Shown: positions 63,803 to 64,000 of the stretch, piece by piece
How positions within the stretch are numbered: the first letter of the stretch is position 1
Layout: each line of letters begins with the position of its first letter
Origin: [Eubacterium] yurii
GTDB taxonomy: Bacteria > Bacillota > Clostridia > Peptostreptococcales > Filifactoraceae
Assembly (NCBI GenBank): GCA_900167215.1
Contig: FUZS01000003.1
Location: forward strand, 240,330-304,329
Direction of reading: 5' to 3'
Length of the DNA: 64,000 bases
Translations under genes and position numbers: made by a program
Notes under the pieces: generated by a model
Seen by the model: only the letters and a program-made list of their open reading frames with translations
Database searches by the model: none
Told to the model about the DNA's origin: nothing

Positions 63803-64000
63803 TTATGCCTTCTTACTCTTACTACCCGTAAACGGGTCTATATACTCTTTTATTGTTAGTTGATCATTCATTATATCTTCTTGTAGCTGATTTTTTATAT
63901 ATTTTTCTATTGCTTTCTTATTTCTTCCTACTGTATCTACATAATATCCTCTACACCAGAAATGTCTGTTTCCGTATTTATATTTTAAATTTGCATGCCT
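63803..64000 (-). CDS. tnpA: IS200-type Y1 transposase TnpA, C-terminal part
   Basis: Single-strand transposase with one catalytic tyrosine. Only the last 65 codons lie in the window; the frame is open to its end. The segment shows KYGNRHFWCRGYYVDTVGR, then KYIKNQ, where Tyr and Gln four residues on are the nucleophile and metal ligand of the family, and the tail IDPFTGSKSKKA. Its N-terminus with the HUH motif is outside. It is transcribed opposite to the sensor genes it has disrupted. Confidence 0.9.
   Translation of the reverse strand, partial: RHANLKYKYGNRHFWCRGYYVDTVGRNKKAIEKYIKNQLQEDIMNDQLTIKEYIDPFTGSKSKKA

Larger units (their letters stand above)
63666..64000 (-). mobile_element. IS200/IS605-family insertion sequence (partial, runs off the window)
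   Basis: Right-end features: a perfect 11-bp palindromic hairpin (63676-63698), further small hairpins GCCCT-ATA-AGGGC (63706-63718) and CCTCT-CA-AGAGG (63732-63743), a GGCTGC/GCAGCC hairpin (63780-63798) and the 3' part of a Y1 transposase on the minus strand. The outer limit lies within about 63655-63676; no target duplication is expected for this family. The left end is beyond 64000. Confidence 0.85.

Overview
The window is a low-GC (around 30 percent by eye), densely packed chromosomal stretch of a flagellated, Gram-positive anaerobe of the Clostridia type. The evidence is PolC-type DNA polymerase III, CIRCE-controlled groESL, the mbl-flhO-flhP flagellar/cell-shape block, the ynbB-glutamine synthetase pair, PheB, DivIC/RqcP and a predominance of GGAGG-type ribosome binding sites. 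A Peptostreptococcaceae-like organism is plausible, but this rests on gene content only. There is no rRNA, tRNA, CRISPR array or prophage in the window. Most of it is housekeeping.

Layout: 0.4-1.1 kb sirtuin; 1.2-6 kb SDR, uvrB, thrS (minus strand); 6.2-15.7 kb polC, an orphan cobalamin methyltransferase (cbiE), a SAM methyltransferase, hpt, a long glutamine synthetase and its YnbB-like partner; 16-19.2 kb divergent htrA and a membrane diguanylate cyclase; 19.4-25.8 kb a DUF4261-like protein, GNAT, rarA, a CobD/HisC-like aminotransferase, xpt, nnrD; 25.9-31.7 kb a lipid-anchored or membrane protein, pheB, an AIR-synthase-like protein, murB, groEL-groES; 31.9-36.8 kb isochorismatase-like hydrolase, bioB, AraC/GyrI regulator, yaaA-recF, hinT; 36.9-43.1 kb a cell-envelope and flagellar rod operon (glucosaminidase, membrane protein, murA, mbl, two FlgG-family rod proteins, rod-binding protein); 43.4-49.5 kb a long operon (73-aa protein, rimM, trmD, recG, rqcP, divIC, ppx, chorismate mutase, PAS protein); 49.8-54.3 kb an accessory-looking stretch with an alpha/beta hydrolase, an acyltransferase, a 212-aa unknown protein, a ParA-like ATPase with a small partner, and a DUF2179 membrane protein; 54.3-61 kb rpsF-ssb-rpsR, a P-loop protein, scpB-dacF, glgP; 61.2-64 kb two coupled 7TM or membrane sensor proteins, the second cut by an IS200-type element whose transposase runs off the end of the window.

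Points that stand out: a family of about 125-bp terminal-inverted-repeat elements (four copies, two subfamilies), one of which supplies the last codons and stop of the flagellar rod-binding gene; a FlgJ function apparently divided between two genes at opposite ends of the mbl/flagellar operon; an AraC-GyrI gene with a perfect internal Shine-Dalgarno exactly at the domain boundary; a chromosomal ParA-like ATPase coupled to non-ParB partners of unknown function; and an IS200 insertion that truncates a sensor kinase.
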